From Apiospora phragmitis (Eukaryota > Ascomycota > Sordariomycetes > Amphisphaeriales > Apiosporaceae): a stretch of DNA of 64,000 nucleotides. The stretch lies in assembly GCA_038363925.1 (NCBI GenBank), contig JAQQWL010000011.1, positions 8,184,001-8,248,000 on the forward strand. The letters run 5' to 3'. Positions 44,639-57,100 of the stretch are shown here, piece after piece. The notes beneath the pieces were generated by a model. It was not told the DNA's origin. It saw nothing but the letters and a program-made list of their open reading frames with translations, and did not search any database. The position numbers were made by a program, and so were the translations under genes. Each line of letters begins with the position of its first letter. Position 1 is the first letter of the stretch.

Positions 44639-46121
44639 ATGTCTGACACGGCCGCTTACCACAGAGAGTTGCAGGCGCTTGAGCAACGTCTTCTGCAAGA
44701 CAAACCCACCGATATACTACAATTCTGCTCCGATTATTTCATCCGACGTCTTGCGGACGAGCGAACACACCATTTGTCAAAGAAGGCGAAAAAACGGGCA
44801 TACCTCTGAGCCTATGAACATGTCTGGAGCAACCTTCACTAGCCCCTTTGCGGCCAATTCAAATCCGTTCGGTGGTGATAGCAGAAAGACGAACATTGGA
44901 TCAGGGGCACCCGCACCCAACGAGATGCTGAACATTATCGAGGAGGACGAGAACGATGCGGTCGCATCTCCCACAGAACCATCCTTTTCGCTCTCCAGTT
45001 CAGGCAACGGCGGCGGCCATTCGCGTGGCTTGTTTGGTGGTGATGCTCCGACAGAAGGTCCTCCGCCATCAATGAGGAGCCCTCCGGACCCGAACTCGTA
45101 TCCTCCCCAGTACAACTTTGGGAGGCGCACGTCAGTTTCCGCCGAGTCGCTCAAGCCGGTGGCGGATGTCAATGACAACTGGACTCCTCCAACCTTCCCC
45201 AAAACAGCCGAACAACTAGAGCGTCTGAAGAAAGCCATTTCAGGCAACTTTCTCTTTAACCATCTGGACGACGAGCAAAGCGCACAGATCCTCGGCGCGC
45301 TAGTCGAGAAGCCAATTCCTGCCAAAGACATCAAGGTTCGTAAATCAATCGGGTGATAACTAGATACTTTTGACTCCATTTGGTTGCTAACATTGTTGAT
45401 TTAGGTCATCACACAAGGCGACGCCGGCGATTATTTCTACGTCGTCGAGAAAGGCAGCTTTGATGTGTACGTAAACTCATTAGGTGCTTTGCAGCCGGGC
45501 CTCGATGGCATGGGAGACCGAGTTGGTACCATTCAGGCCGGAGGCTCGTTCGGTGAGCTTGCGCTCATGTACAACGCACCACGTGCCGCGACCGTTACGT
45601 CGGCGGAGGCTGGCTGCAATCTCTGGGCGCTCGATCGCGTCACATTCCGCAGGATCCTAATGGAGTCCACATTCGCGCGTCGACGAATGTACGAAAACTT
45701 CCTTGAGGAGGTGCCGCTCCTCTCCAGCTTAACACCGTACGAACGCTCCAAGATTGCAGATGCGTTGGAGACGCAAAAGTTCCCCGGGTCATGTGATCAT
45801 TCAACAAGGCGACATCGGAACGTCCTTTTACCTCTTGGAACAGGGTGAATGCGATGCTTATCTTGACCAGAACGGGCAAAGGAACCATGTCAAACACTAC
45901 AAGAAGGGCGATTACTTCGGCGAGCTGGCGCTGCTTAACGACGCGCCCGGGCCGCAAGTGTCATTAGCACTACGGACGACGTGAAGGTGGCCACACTGGG
46001 CAAGAGTGCTTTCGCCAGGCTCTTGGGCCCTGTTGAGGGCATTATGAGGAGAACGAGGTACCATGGAGTGAAGTCGGGCGTGGAAGACGCAGATCCCCTT
46101 CAAGCCGCGGCGAGGGACTAG
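44639..46121 (+). CDS. pkaR: cAMP-dependent protein kinase regulatory subunit (frame broken)
   Basis: It inhibits the PKA catalytic subunit until cAMP binds. Exons 44639-45335 and 45405-46121 flank a 69-bp intron with a GCTAAC branch. The N-terminal dimerisation/docking segment includes PTDILQFCSDYFIRRL. A Ser/Pro-rich linker leads to the inhibitory site RRTSVS. Two cyclic-nucleotide domains follow, with phosphate-binding cassettes GGSFGELALMYNAPRAATV and GDYFGELALLNDAP. The frame moves three times: near 44785-44810 (net two bases short or one extra), at the CCCC of 45782-45785 (same sense), and at the CCC of 45946-45948 (one short). With these allowed, the length is 471-473 codons, as expected. 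The last segment ends LQAAARD. All domains are preserved, so loss of function in nature seems unlikely. Confidence 0.9.
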
Positions 46122-46515
46122 GACTTGGATGGGTTGATCAAATTGGGATTCGAATAGGTCAATGGCGCATAGCTTCGCGGTAGCTGGGGTACGAGATGGC
46201 AAATTAGAAACAAGCCGTTGGCGGCACATGTTCATGTATGGGTAGCAGTTTTACCATTACTCGGTTGAGAAGGCGTTCAAAGATACCTTCGCTTTCTAAT
46301 TAGATTAACGCCTTTACCAATGCAATACGACGCGACTAGAGATAACAAAACTCCGCTCCTGCTCTCCGTGTACACATGACGGCCCCATGCTGGAAGTATT
46401 GTTGCCTATACAGACCCCAGGTCGTCATTCGCAATAACATTGCGTACGCGGAATTGCCCCTATATTCAGATTTTGTTTTCAATTACTAACCCAGCCCATA
46501 TTTTAGTTGCTGGCG
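46122..46515. other. Convergent intergenic region
   Basis: A 394-base spacer with the 3' ends of the PKA regulatory subunit and SPF27. Nothing else was seen. Confidence 0.65.
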
Positions 46516-47283
46516 CTATTCCTCAGCGCCGTTTCCGCTTGCTACCGCCTGCCTTCGCTGCTCGATGTCGTGCCGTAACCTCTCCACGGCCACCTCGGTC
46601 TCGAGGACGCGGCCGACGCCCCGGCGCCAGGTGGCGTCGAGCCCGCGTAGTTCCTCGCCGACCTCGGTCTGCATCTGGCGGCGGCCGTGGTTGACGAGCT
46701 CGATGTCGCGCTTCACGGCGGCCAGGTCGCGCTCGAGGCCGGCCAGGTCGGCCTCGGCCTGCCAGTTGCCGACGAGCCAGGCGTTCTTGCCGTAGCGGTC
46801 GAGCAGGCCGAGGTGGGCGTGCCGCGCGGCCAGGTAGGCCTGCGCCGTGTAGGCGCGGCCCAGGGCGGCCTCGAGCGCGCGCGGATCGGCGCCGGCGGCG
46901 GCGACGTCGTCCTCGTCGACTTCGTAGCGCGTCAGGTCGATGGCGGACAGGGGCTGCTTGGCGGCGACGCGGGCGCGTTCTTGTTGGAGGAGGGGATTGG
47001 CGGTGGAGAAGGGGGATTCGGCGAGGGCGGTAGGGGAAGGGTGTGTTGTCGTGCTGTCGCCGTCGCCTTGTTGTTGTATGGAGGCGAGCTCGGCAGTTAT
47101 GAGGTTCTCGGCGTGGGAGCGCTCGTCGGCTGTGGGCTCTTTGTCTACGTCTGGATTGGCTGTTAGTGGGCGATACGGATAGAGTAGTAACAGGAGAACC
47201 AAGAAAGAGGAGATAATCGAGATAGGGAGGGTTGCTGTTGGCTTACAGGGTAGAGACTCATGGACGGTGGTTCGGATCGACAT
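46516..47283 (-). CDS. SPF27: Pre-mRNA-splicing factor SPF27 (BCAS2/Cwf7 family)
   Basis: A component of the Prp19/NineTeen complex that activates the spliceosome. Exons 47247-47283 and 46516-47150 flank a 96-bp intron (GTAAGC donor, CTAACAG-like branch, CCAG acceptor, phase 1) and encode 223 residues. Family landmarks appear in order: LPY followed by EPTADER near the N-terminus, LTRYEVDE, a YLAARHAHLGLLDRYGKNAW block, LVGNWQ, and long C-terminal coiled-coil helices with a GVGRVLETEVAVERLR segment. It has no signal peptide or membrane segment (the apparent hydrophobic stretch upstream of residue 13 is intronic). The frame is intact despite high G+C content. The in-frame Met at 47313 is less likely than 47283. 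Confidence 0.88.
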   Translation of the reverse strand: MSIRTTVHESLPCKPTATLPISIISSFLVLLLLLYPYRPLTANPDVDKEPTADERSHAENLITAELASIQQQGDGDSTTTHPSPTALAESPFSTANPLLQQERARVAAKQPLSAIDLTRYEVDEDDVAAAGADPRALEAALGRAYTAQAYLAARHAHLGLLDRYGKNAWLVGNWQAEADLAGLERDLAAVKRDIELVNHGRRQMQTEVGEELRGLDATWRRGVGRVLETEVAVERLRHDIEQRRQAVASGNGAEE

Positions 47284-48190
47284 GTTGACTGTCCTTGTCT
47301 GTTGGCCAACCACCTGATTGTACTACTGGAGCTGCTAGATCGTTTACTCAAGTATTGCTAGCAATTGCGTATTCTTGTTGTACAATTGCGATGCCGTCGT
47401 AGGTGGTGTAAGTAGTCTTCTCGCCGTATTGATGTTTGCAATTGGCCGTGAGCGCATCGCAAGTTGACCGTACTCATAATCCTACTCCGATAAGGCTTAT
47501 CGGGGAATGCAACTTCAATGTTTCCCAGCAGGTGCCCCACTTGAAGACGACAGCCCTAGAACTGCTGCATGTACTGGCTGCAAGGGCCCTGTTGGCTCTA
47601 AGCTTTTAGAAGCTTTTAGGCGCGCAGCATTAACGGCTAGGCGTTCAATCGTCCTTATGACGACACTAGTTGGGGTAGCACCGGTTGTACCGGTTGCCAG
47701 CTGCTGCAGTTAGAGGAGTTGAAGCTCAGTCGTGGACAGAGCTGGCTGGCTGGCTGGAGAGCTTCCCGCCATTCGTTAGCCGTGTGTAGATGGATCTTGA
47801 TCAATGTTCACTGGTTTGACTCATGATCGCGTAACAGCTGCACACGGCAATCGATGGACACAGGGAACATGAAGTTGAAATAAGACCTTGCTGTCCCTCC
47901 TAAGCGTCTTTCTTGGTTCGAACCCATTTCAGACTCATTTAACCTACATACTGTACCTACCAAGGAGAACCTTCAATTCTATTTATTCACTTTATCTTCA
48001 ACTTTGGTTCCCCCACACCCGTTGACCCGCCGGGCCATGCCCGAGGTTGATGCTAGCTCACTCAACCTCTACAATCAACTAACCTACAACTACAAAAGAG
48101 AAGTTCCCCGGGAGACACGCACATCCGAATAGCAGGCGCCGTAATACTGTGCAAGTTCGTCGAGGCTGGGCCCCCTCTGCCAACCTCGAA
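47284..48190. other. Divergent intergenic region
   Basis: About 0.9 kb between SPF27 and the ceramidase. It contains small direct repeats (AAGCTTTTAG twice at about 47599-47620, and GGCTGGCTGGCTGG near 47744) but no gene. Confidence 0.6.
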
Positions 48191-50713
48191 ATGGAGAGTC
48201 CATCTCATCCCAGGACGCCCTCTCGCAAAAATGCCATTCTCTTTACTGTTGTTGTGCTGTTAGTTTCCGCGACGACACTTGTCTCATTATTTCCCAGGAA
48301 TTTCTCCCACAGACTTCCGTGGATTATACCGTCTGGTGAAAACCACGGCACAGAAGGAACCGGCCACTTACAAGACATTCCGGACTCTGCGCAATACGCA
48401 GGCACAGAAGAACATGAACATGGAGACGAATATCTGATTGGTGTCGGAAAAGCCGACATTACTGGTCCTTGTGTAGAGATCAACCTTATGGGCTATGCCG
48501 ACCCGAATCAGATCGGTACCGGGCTGCGGCAAAGACTACATTCGCGCGCCTTTATCGTTGCTGATCCGCAGCACCCTGATGAGCGCTTCATCTATCTGGT
48601 GCTGGATACACAGTCCGGAGATACCGCCGTACGCTACGGCATCCTGTCTGGTCTGCAAGAGCTCGGGTCCGAATATGCCGGCTACGGGCAACACAACATC
48701 GCCGTAACGGGAACGCACTCCCATAGTGGACCCGGGGCTTGGCTCAACTATCTTCTTCCGCAAATCACTAGCAAGGGCTTCAACCATCAGAGCTATCGCG
48801 CCATCGTAGATGGTGCCATCCTATCTATCCGCAGGGCGCACGAGAGCCTTGCTCCCGGCTATCTGAGCGTGGGCTCAACCAAGGTGTTTGGTGCCAACAT
48901 CAACAGAAGTCTGTTTGCCTACCTCGCAAACCCGGAGACGGAACGATCTCAGTACAACACCAGTGCTGAAGACGATGGCTCGGTCGAAAAAGGCCTGACC
49001 CTTTTGAACTTCCAGAGAGCTTCCGACAAGAAGAATATTGGAGTCTTGACTTGGTTTCCCACCCACGGAACCTCAGTCTATGGCAACAATACCCTCATCT
49101 CTGGTGACAATAAAGGGGTGTCAGCAACACTTTTCGAGAACAGCGTGAAGGGCGACGAGGATTCCGCGGAAGGCTTCGTAGCCGGTTTCTCACAAGCCAG
49201 CGTCGGCGACACGAGTCCCAACGTTCTCGGCGCTTGGTGCGAAGACGGCACGGGCCGAATGTGCAGCTTCGAGAATAGCACCTGTAGCGACGGCAAGTCA
49301 CAGAAATGCCATGCCCGCGGACCCCTTTTCACTACAGACGACACCGGGGCCGCATCATGCTTCGAAGTGGGAAGGCGACAGTTTGAGCCCGCTAGGAACC
49401 TGTACAGCCAGCCGCACAAGCTGACTCCGATCCGCGGTCGCTGGGTCAAGTCCTTTCACACCTTTCACGACATGTCGAACCACAAGTTCGCGCTGCCAAA
49501 CGGCACCGAGGTCACCACGTGTCCGGCGGCCTTGGGCTATCCTTCGCGGCCGGCACTTCAGACGGCCCTGGCGCTTTCGACTTCACGCAGCACGATGGCG
49601 GGCCTAACACGACCTCGCCCGTGTGGAGCGTCGTCTCGGGCTTGCTGAAGGCGCCGACGGAGGAGCAGAAGGCGTGCCACCACCCCAAGCCCATTCTCCT
49701 CGACGTGGGCGAGGTCCACAAACCCTACCTGTGGACGCCCAACGTGGTGGACATCCAGGTCTTCCGCGTAGGGCAGATGGTCATCGTCGTGAGCCCCGGA
49801 GAGGCGACGACCATGGCCGGTAGGAGGTGGAAGAATGCCGTCGCAGGCGAGGTCGAGGCGAGATCCAGGCGCGCCGAGTCTGGACCTGGGCCTGACCCTG
49901 AGGCACCGGTTGTGGTGTTGGGTGGTCCGGCGAACAGCTACACGCATTATATCACGACAGAGGAAGAATATGGGTATGTATTCAACTTTACTTTACCTCG
50001 CTCAAGTCCGACACATTCATTCGTTTATACCGTTTCTCTTTTTCGGTTTTACTTTTTCGTTTTTTGCTAATGCACAATCCAGCATCCAACGCTATGAAGG
50101 TGCCAGTACTCTATATGGTCCTCATACACTACATGCTTATATTAACTTGACCCTGTCCTTCGTGCCATATCTGGATGCGACTTCGCACCAGAACCCTCCA
50201 CTTGGTCCCGAACCACCAAACAATGTCAACCGCAGTCTCAGCTTTGTGCCAGGCGTCGTGTACGACTCGCCGGGGATATTCAAGAGCTTCGGAGATACCA
50301 TCACCGACGTACCTGACGTTGTTCAACGTGGTTCAGAGGCCACCGCTGTCTTTGTGGGTGCCAACCCGCGGAATAATCTAAGGCTAGAACAGAGCTATGC
50401 CACTGTCGAGAGATTGGTTGTCTCCGACAGTGATACCAGTGATGATGATACGACCACGGAGCTCCGTACCAAGCAGAGAGAAGAGGAGAAGAAGTGGCTC
50501 GCCGTCCGGGACGACAACGATTGGCATTTGGTGTTCCGCTGGCGCCGGACCAGTGAGCTGCTCGCGACGAGCGAGGTTACCATCACTTGGGAAACGGAGA
50601 CTGAGACTGAGCCTGGCGTCTACCGTATACGGTATTTCGGGGACGCGAAGACTTTGGGTGGCAGCATTACCCCCTTTGAGGGCGTCAGTAGGGAGTTTAC
50701 GGTCACTGCTTGA
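48191..50713 (+). CDS. Neutral ceramidase (type II membrane or secreted), frame broken once
   Basis: It hydrolyses ceramide to sphingoid base and fatty acid at neutral pH. Exons 48191-49973 and 50083-50713 flank a 109-bp intron with a TGCTAATGC branch. After a short basic tail there is a signal-anchor helix (AILFTVVVLLVSATTLVSLF). The catalytic domain begins DEYLIGVGKADITGP and has TGTHSHSGPG with zinc ligands, TWFPTHGTS, and the nucleophile motif SVGDTSPN. The C-terminal immunoglobulin-like domain ends FEGVSREFTV. One base is missing near 49540 (ALGY to SFAAGTSDG); with it, 805 codons. The family has about 700-800 residues, so the gene is full length. An in-frame Met at 48149 would put extra residues before the tail and is less likely. 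Confidence 0.9.
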
Positions 50714-51777
50714 TCCAGTTGGATTATTAACAAATTTAACAGGATCTTTATACATTCCAGTGGCTAGTAACAGACATTTAGTATTTACATATTGCTTTGA
50801 TATGAGTAAAACACCTTCTCTCTACTTTCTCCTGGCTGTTTATAGCGTGATGACTGAGTGCTGTCGCCCTATCCTTTGCCGTCCCTCCATCTATGCTTCA
50901 TTCTCAGAACGATACAAAAGCCTTGCCTCAAATAGCTCACACATGCTGATGATGCTATGATACACTGAATGTGTACTTTAAAAGGAGAACAGTATAAACC
51001 ACCAGCTCACGGCTGACTACTATTCCACATCCTCATGCTTTATGATCATCTGGATGGACGACCTCGGTGAATGGGGCGTGTCGAACAAATTGTCCGGCTT
51101 TGACTCTCTCCTGTAGAGGTTGAAGGGAAAGGAAAGGAAATAATGATAGAAAAAGATGAGGAGCTAGGATATGAAGAGACTTGCCAGTAGGTACGAGCAA
51201 GAAGCCCCGGAAACCCATATTGCACGTTCAGACTGTTGAAAGCCAAGAGTGTTTTACTTATATATGAGGTATACACTTCATATCATCGAGACGACCAATT
51301 TCTGTTCACGCGAAATTCGCACATGCGATTCTTTGTCACTCCCGCGGACGCTGCATTGTTTGGTGGGCTCATAATGAGACGCTTTCGAACATGTTCCCCC
51401 CAGCTCGATACATGCATGTCAACAAAGGGCTTTATATACGTCTAGCGACCGACCAAGTAGCCTAGTATAGCCGTTCTATATCTCTGGCAAAGCAAATCCC
51501 TATAAATTTGCTTGCTATGCTATATATTCCATGTATTGATATGCAACGCGCCCGCTTACCACCTTACTCGCTTGAATGCCTGTAGTAGGGCATTATGCTA
51601 AGACAAAAGTGAAAAATAAGAAAACAACGATACAGGGAATTAGGGATCGTTTTCTCAAGCTCCAAAAATGGGTATCATCTGGCTTGACCGAATGGCCAAT
51701 AGGATTCACGAAATGAATATGAAAATGTGATGTCCAACGGTGGAAAGCACCGCTTGGTGTTGAAGGCTGACCCCTCC
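50714..51777. other. Convergent intergenic region
   Basis: A+T-rich 3' flanks of ceramidase and glutaminase. No gene or tRNA was recognised. Confidence 0.6.
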
Positions 51778-54171
51778 CTAGCTGGGTAGTGCCAGCAGTG
51801 CGAAATGGCCGCCCACAACGGGCCTGGCATTAAAGGTAATACCGGGGAAGTCGCCGGTGTTCCCGTCGTATAGATCGGTGAGCGGCCTGTTGGTGGGCGT
51901 CGCGCTGATAAAGTTGGCCAGCTTCTTGATGAACATGTCTCGAGTGTCGGAGCTCGCGATGGCGGCGGCGAACATCATCCAGTCCGACTTGACCCACGAG
52001 TGACGTGTATCGAGGGGGACGCCATACTCGAGCGCCACGGTGGGGTAGAATGCGGACTGCATGTCATACACAGACTGAGGGACGAAAGAGGTCCCGAACC
52101 CAAGGAGGCTGTTCGCGTAGAGGTTGTATAGCAGTCCGTGCGAGTCACCGTCGCCGTAGGAGAGGGTTGTATGCGGCGGGTTGGCAGCCTGGTTGATGCC
52201 TAGGTTTTGCCATTGCGAAATGTAAGAAGTCGCAGTGTCGCCGAAGCTCTTCTCGTCATCCGAATTGCCCGTCAGTTTCGCAATCTCCGACATGGCCCGG
52301 AGTCCGATGATACCCTTGATGGCAAGATTGGTCTGGTTGGCCAAGGGGCCGGCGAAATCGTCCGTAGAAATCTGGTTCGCGGGGACAAGGGAGTCATTAA
52401 CAAGGTAGCCAGCCCACTGCTTGAGTAATTTGTAATGGGTGTTCAAGTAAGCAGTATCGCTAGTCCGCTGGGCATAAGCCAGAGACATAATGATCATGTT
52501 GCCACACTCCTCAACGGGCATTAGTTCATCGTTCCCGGCTGGGTAGCCTTTGGCATTGGGGAAGGTACCCAAGTCATGGATCGCGTTGGTGTTGGGGTAG
52601 TGGCCACTCTCTTGGTTAATATATAAGGGGTCCATCAGATAAGCAAGCAGCTTCGGGTTTGTGTAAATAAGAAGAGGTATTGACGGGAATATTACGTCGA
52701 CTGTCTGGATATCACTGTTGGAGCTGATCTCTTTGAGGAACACCAAGGGAGCAGAGTCAGTGCCACAGAATTGCAAGGCACCAAACGTCTGGCGAACGCT
52801 TAGACTGGTGATGGTGAGGTAGTCCTGGCCAGCAGCAGACAGAGAGTCACTGGCAACACGGTTGTCGAGATCCGTGGCAAGGCCCGACGATGTGGCGTAG
52901 TCGTTGTAGAAGAACGTCATCTAGTCAAAGTTAGTCCAGAGATCTCGCTTTGATCTACGGGTAGTATACATACAGCATCTAGACCGTTGGAAAAGTAACT
53001 CTTCCATAAAGACGGGACCGTTGTCAGTCCCTCACCCTGGCCTAGGAACGAGATGGCATTCTCCTGTGTCAACCCAATGGAGAAGAGGGTAGACACGCTT
53101 TCGGTACCAACAGATTCGAACCCTTTGGTAAAACCGAAAACTGGCCTGGTTGATAGCTTAGTATATGCTTCAAGGTTGATAAATAATTGCCACATGTGAC
53201 CACTACTTACCACTGGTTGTTGACCGCGCGAAAGTTGGTGTCTTTGCTGTTTGCGAGGACTCCGTTATTGGCAAAACTACCTCTCACGTCCACATCTGAC
53301 CCGCTCTGGTACGTGAGCTATTATAGATGTTAGCAATGGGCTACATGAATTATCTCATGACCGGGCTAAATGTGTTCTGCAAAGACTTACACTATCACCA
53401 TCTGCTGTAGCCCAGTACCACGTACCCCAAGCTGCTTGCTCATTATTCTCGGCAAACTCATTTTGCTGCTGCCGACTGATTGTGTGATAAGCGACACCGC
53501 TGGCAGTGCTGTAGTCCCATTCAATGACCGCGCTGTCGTCGCCCGAAGCCCATTCTAGAACCCGGTTAGTATACCAAGAAACTGTCTGGCTTGTATATAG
53601 TCAGAACTCACCACCACTGATATCGGCGTAAACCTCAACATCGTGCGTTGAGCCATCCAAAGAATGCACAGCGACATCGAGGTACGAGAAGGTCAAGGAT
53701 TGCCTTTTCAGGTCGTTGGGCGTCACAGGGGACATGAAGGTAATATTCATCCCGACTTTACCGCCAACATTCATGATGAAGGTGCTTCTGGTCGAAGTGT
53801 AAGAAAAGTCTGTCTGATCTACAGCTGCAGGACCATCGGCAGCAGCACCCATCCACGTGTAAGGAGTGCCATCCACGCGAATCATTCCAACCCAGGCGTT
53901 GGTGTGCTGACTGTTATACTTCGTTAGCTTCGGAATCCATATCGTCATTAGTAACATCGTGAACAAGATCGCACCTCCAGAACTGTGGCCATTCCCCCGC
54001 AAGATAACCACCATTACCGCCGTCCTTTCCTACAGGCAGCCAAGTGTTGATATATGGTGACCGGACTGCTAGTGGTATGGCTGGTGGCCGTGCCGGAGAG
54101 AACGTTGAGGCGGCATGTACTAGTCCGCCAGTCAGCGCCACTTGGGCAACTGCGGCAATACTGAGCCTCAT
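51778..54171 (-). CDS. gtaA: Secreted fungal glutaminase, GtaA type (frame broken once)
   Basis: Fungal GtaA enzymes release ammonia from glutamine outside the cell. Six exons are placed: 53975-54171, 53612-53910, 53391-53554, 53211-53318, 52974-53145 and 51778-52920; introns are 53-72 bp. A signal peptide (MRLSIAAVAQVALTGGLVHA) precedes the conserved chain: RSPYINTWLP, VGMIRVDGTPYTWMG, TSTRSTFIMN, AENNEQAAWGTWYWA, and in the last exon the six-hairpin-like region with YPNTNAIHDLGTFPNAKGY, GIIGLRAMSEIA and WVKSDWMMFAAAI. After allowing for one surplus base, the length is 693 residues, matching the family. The surplus is at CCC 53280-53282 (GGG on the coding strand, where GG is needed for DVDVRGSFANN). 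The frame is otherwise sound. Confidence 0.9.
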
Positions 54172-57100
54172 TGTGGGAGGTGCAGTTTCAACAAAATTGC
54201 CAGGAGAAGAAGGGAGCAAAAGTAGCTCGACAAAGATGATGTCTGCCTTGAGAATATAAGGAAGGGCAGAGAGAAACCAGGACGGACTGAAGAAGTAAGT
54301 TTAGGGCGATCTTAAACAAGGGCGGGAGGGAGTGAGAGTAATTATATGAAACTGATTCATAACGGGGAAGGGGACCCATGCTAGTATCCGTGGTATAGTC
54401 GACCGACTAGGGGAAAGGATCTTCTCAGTAAGACCAGATGCTGCTTCTAAGCAGCCAAGTTTAGAGGTTAGGAGTGTGTAGAAGCCGGAGAGGCTGCCAA
54501 GTGGGTTGTCGGGGTGGCATTGCATATCGAGTCGGGGGCCATACTCATCCACCTTGGGGTGAGAAAAGAAATCAGGAGACTTGCGATTTCGACGTACAAC
54601 ACGGTCCTATTCGTCGGCCTGACCGCGGAAGCTGTTGTGTTAGGAATGGACTAAACTCGCATGTCAGGAGGGCCATCTCGCATGCATGCGAAGAAGGATT
54701 ACTCGCGGCGTAGAGTAAGGTAGACAGGCCGGTGGGGATGGTTCACCTCCTGCGAGATCTGCCCATGCGCTCTCCATCGTATGAAAGTCTAGCAGGGGGC
54801 GCCAAAAAAAAAAAAAAAAAAAAAGGATCTTTGACGACACGAGAGTCAACGAGCCGTCCAGTTCCGTGAGGGAGGCGGTCGGGTGAGCCAGGCCCAGGTA
54901 TGTGGGTTGAGTTTGGATATCTGGACACGCGGTAATGAGACCCTCATCAACCCGCTTCGTTATTGGGCCGAATGGTGGACATTGCAAGGTCTGAGAAACA
55001 ACCCGAACGGGGCATTGTAAGTGGTGTAACGATAATTAGAGTACATGCATCTGTCTGTCTAATGCGTGCAACCATACGGTGGTAGAGTTCGATACGGGGC
55101 CAAGCTAGGAAAGTGATCTGCCAGTCATGGGAGGAAAGAAAGAGGTAGCATCATAAATCAAAGACAGACGGGATGGGTCACTCGACACGACAAATGCGTT
55201 CCGAGGGGTGTCAGCTACTACCCGACCTTGCAACTTCCTGAATCGACGAGGTATGGTGAGTGGGCTGGGGAAAAGGAGCTTGGCCGGTATTGTGTTGTTC
55301 TCGCCCCGTTATGGACTTGAAGGTTACATCGCAATGAAACAGTGGGCGAGGAAGATGTTCAGCACAGAACCTTGGAAGTGTAAAAGAACATGATTGATGA
55401 GGCTAGCCCATGGTACGAGCCGGCGAAAACGGGCTCGGGTGTCGGCCGCATTTCCGGACGAACACAATACCGAATAAGCCTTATTAGGCAAGCCACACCC
55501 ATTTTCGTCGACGGCGTCATGGACGGCCTCCAATCTCCCCCAAGTACCTCCTCCATAGGTCAGCAAGTAAGGCACCTCTTCAGCTGCTGTTCGTCTGATC
55601 GAAAATTGTAGGACGTCCGCACGTTCCTGGACGAGCTCGCGACTAGCGTGTACTTGACGATTTGACCGCCTGTTTTACATGTTGGTACTACTTGAATCAT
55701 GAGAGCGCATGATTAGGTGCATATCTAGATCACTTGGACGTTGGCATTCGCGACTCCGTAAGTCCGTAAGTATGTAGAGATGTGAAGAAGCAAGAAAAGG
55801 TCCCGCACCTCTCTGATTTGTCCAGTCCAGCTTGCCAGCGTTGCCTTAACGAGATGACCCTGCAATTCAAGGTGTGTCCCGTTGTCAGCATTTCCCGTTT
55901 CAGCATTAGCAATGCAGCGTGGCTGATTCGCATCGACACGTCCACAGCTGTTTCTCTGTAAGATTAGGCATATGGGTGAAAAAGAATGTCGCCTCTGCCA
56001 GACGAGGCATATATCACAACTTTGCCTACATGATGTAATTACATGGCACCTCAAACAATCTCGCCAAGGATTGGACGTGCAGCTAAAACGAGGTGCACCT
56101 AATCATGCCGGACCGTCTCAGGGTTCTTGTGGGGATGAGGCAATTCCCTCCTTCCCTTCCTTGATTTTTCAGCGCAAGGTAGGTACTTACTGAACGGACA
56201 CACCAGCAACCCGCCAAGGATTGACCGGATCCACGAGATGGCTCAGGCGGGTGTGTTCGTGTCTATTGCCGCCGCCAGTTCTGACCCTGCCTACGGCTGT
56301 GGCGGCATGCATATGCGGGCGTCTAGCGATACATATATGTACATACATGCATCTTGACATGCTGCCTATAACTCGGCCGGCTGTCGATATTGGTTAGGCG
56401 TTGTGCTAAGCGTCCGCTACCCACCCCAAGCCTAGGTACGTAACCTAGATTATAATCTCATCAGACTGGGACAAATAAATGGAGTTACGTTCGATTCCTA
56501 ACAGCGCTATTGGCACACCGTTGTCTTTTTCATCAGGGCCGGCCTGAAGATCCTGGGGAATCCTAGTTAAGTGGGGTCGAGGTGGGGGGCTTTTATGTAC
56601 CACGATCTTGTGGAGGCGTTGGAGAAATGGCGCCCAGTCTTCGGCTAAGGGCTACATGCAGCCCAAATGCAGTGTCAAAGTGGCCTCGGCGCAGACACGA
56701 AGTTGCTTGCTGCTTGCTGCCATACAGTATCGCCTAACATATTTTTAGTACGCGACCGCGTTCATCTGTCGCCGATCGCAATCTAGGGCCCGGTGCCTGG
56801 TGTCGTCAACTTCCCAGCCTGCTGCCGGCTTTCTATCTAAGTAATTGCCCGGTGCACGCACGACCCGGTGACTGGCTGGCGTCTTTGCCTGGCCATTCTT
56901 GATCGACAACCCCATCGCCAGCTAGCATACAAAAACAATCGATCTAGCAGCATGGGACAGGACAGTATCGTACGCTAAAGACATGTCGACAGGCTAAGAG
57001 CTTTCTCCGCACATTCCACTTCAAATGATATGATACAGTGAGTGCCCCCGCCCTCCCTGCCTATCAGGCATCGTCTACTCGGTCACCTGCCGGAGCTAGT

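Noticed and set aside
47914..47924. GGTTCGAACCC, resembling a tRNA B box
   Set aside because: No A box at the right distance upstream and no acceptor, anticodon or T-stem pairing around it.
54804..54824. Poly-A tract as the tail of a LINE or SINE insertion
   Set aside because: No reverse transcriptase, Pol III box or target-site duplication is seen beside it.
56486..56498. CGTTCGATTCC, another B-box-like string
   Set aside because: Flanks do not pair as a T arm and no matching A box is seen.
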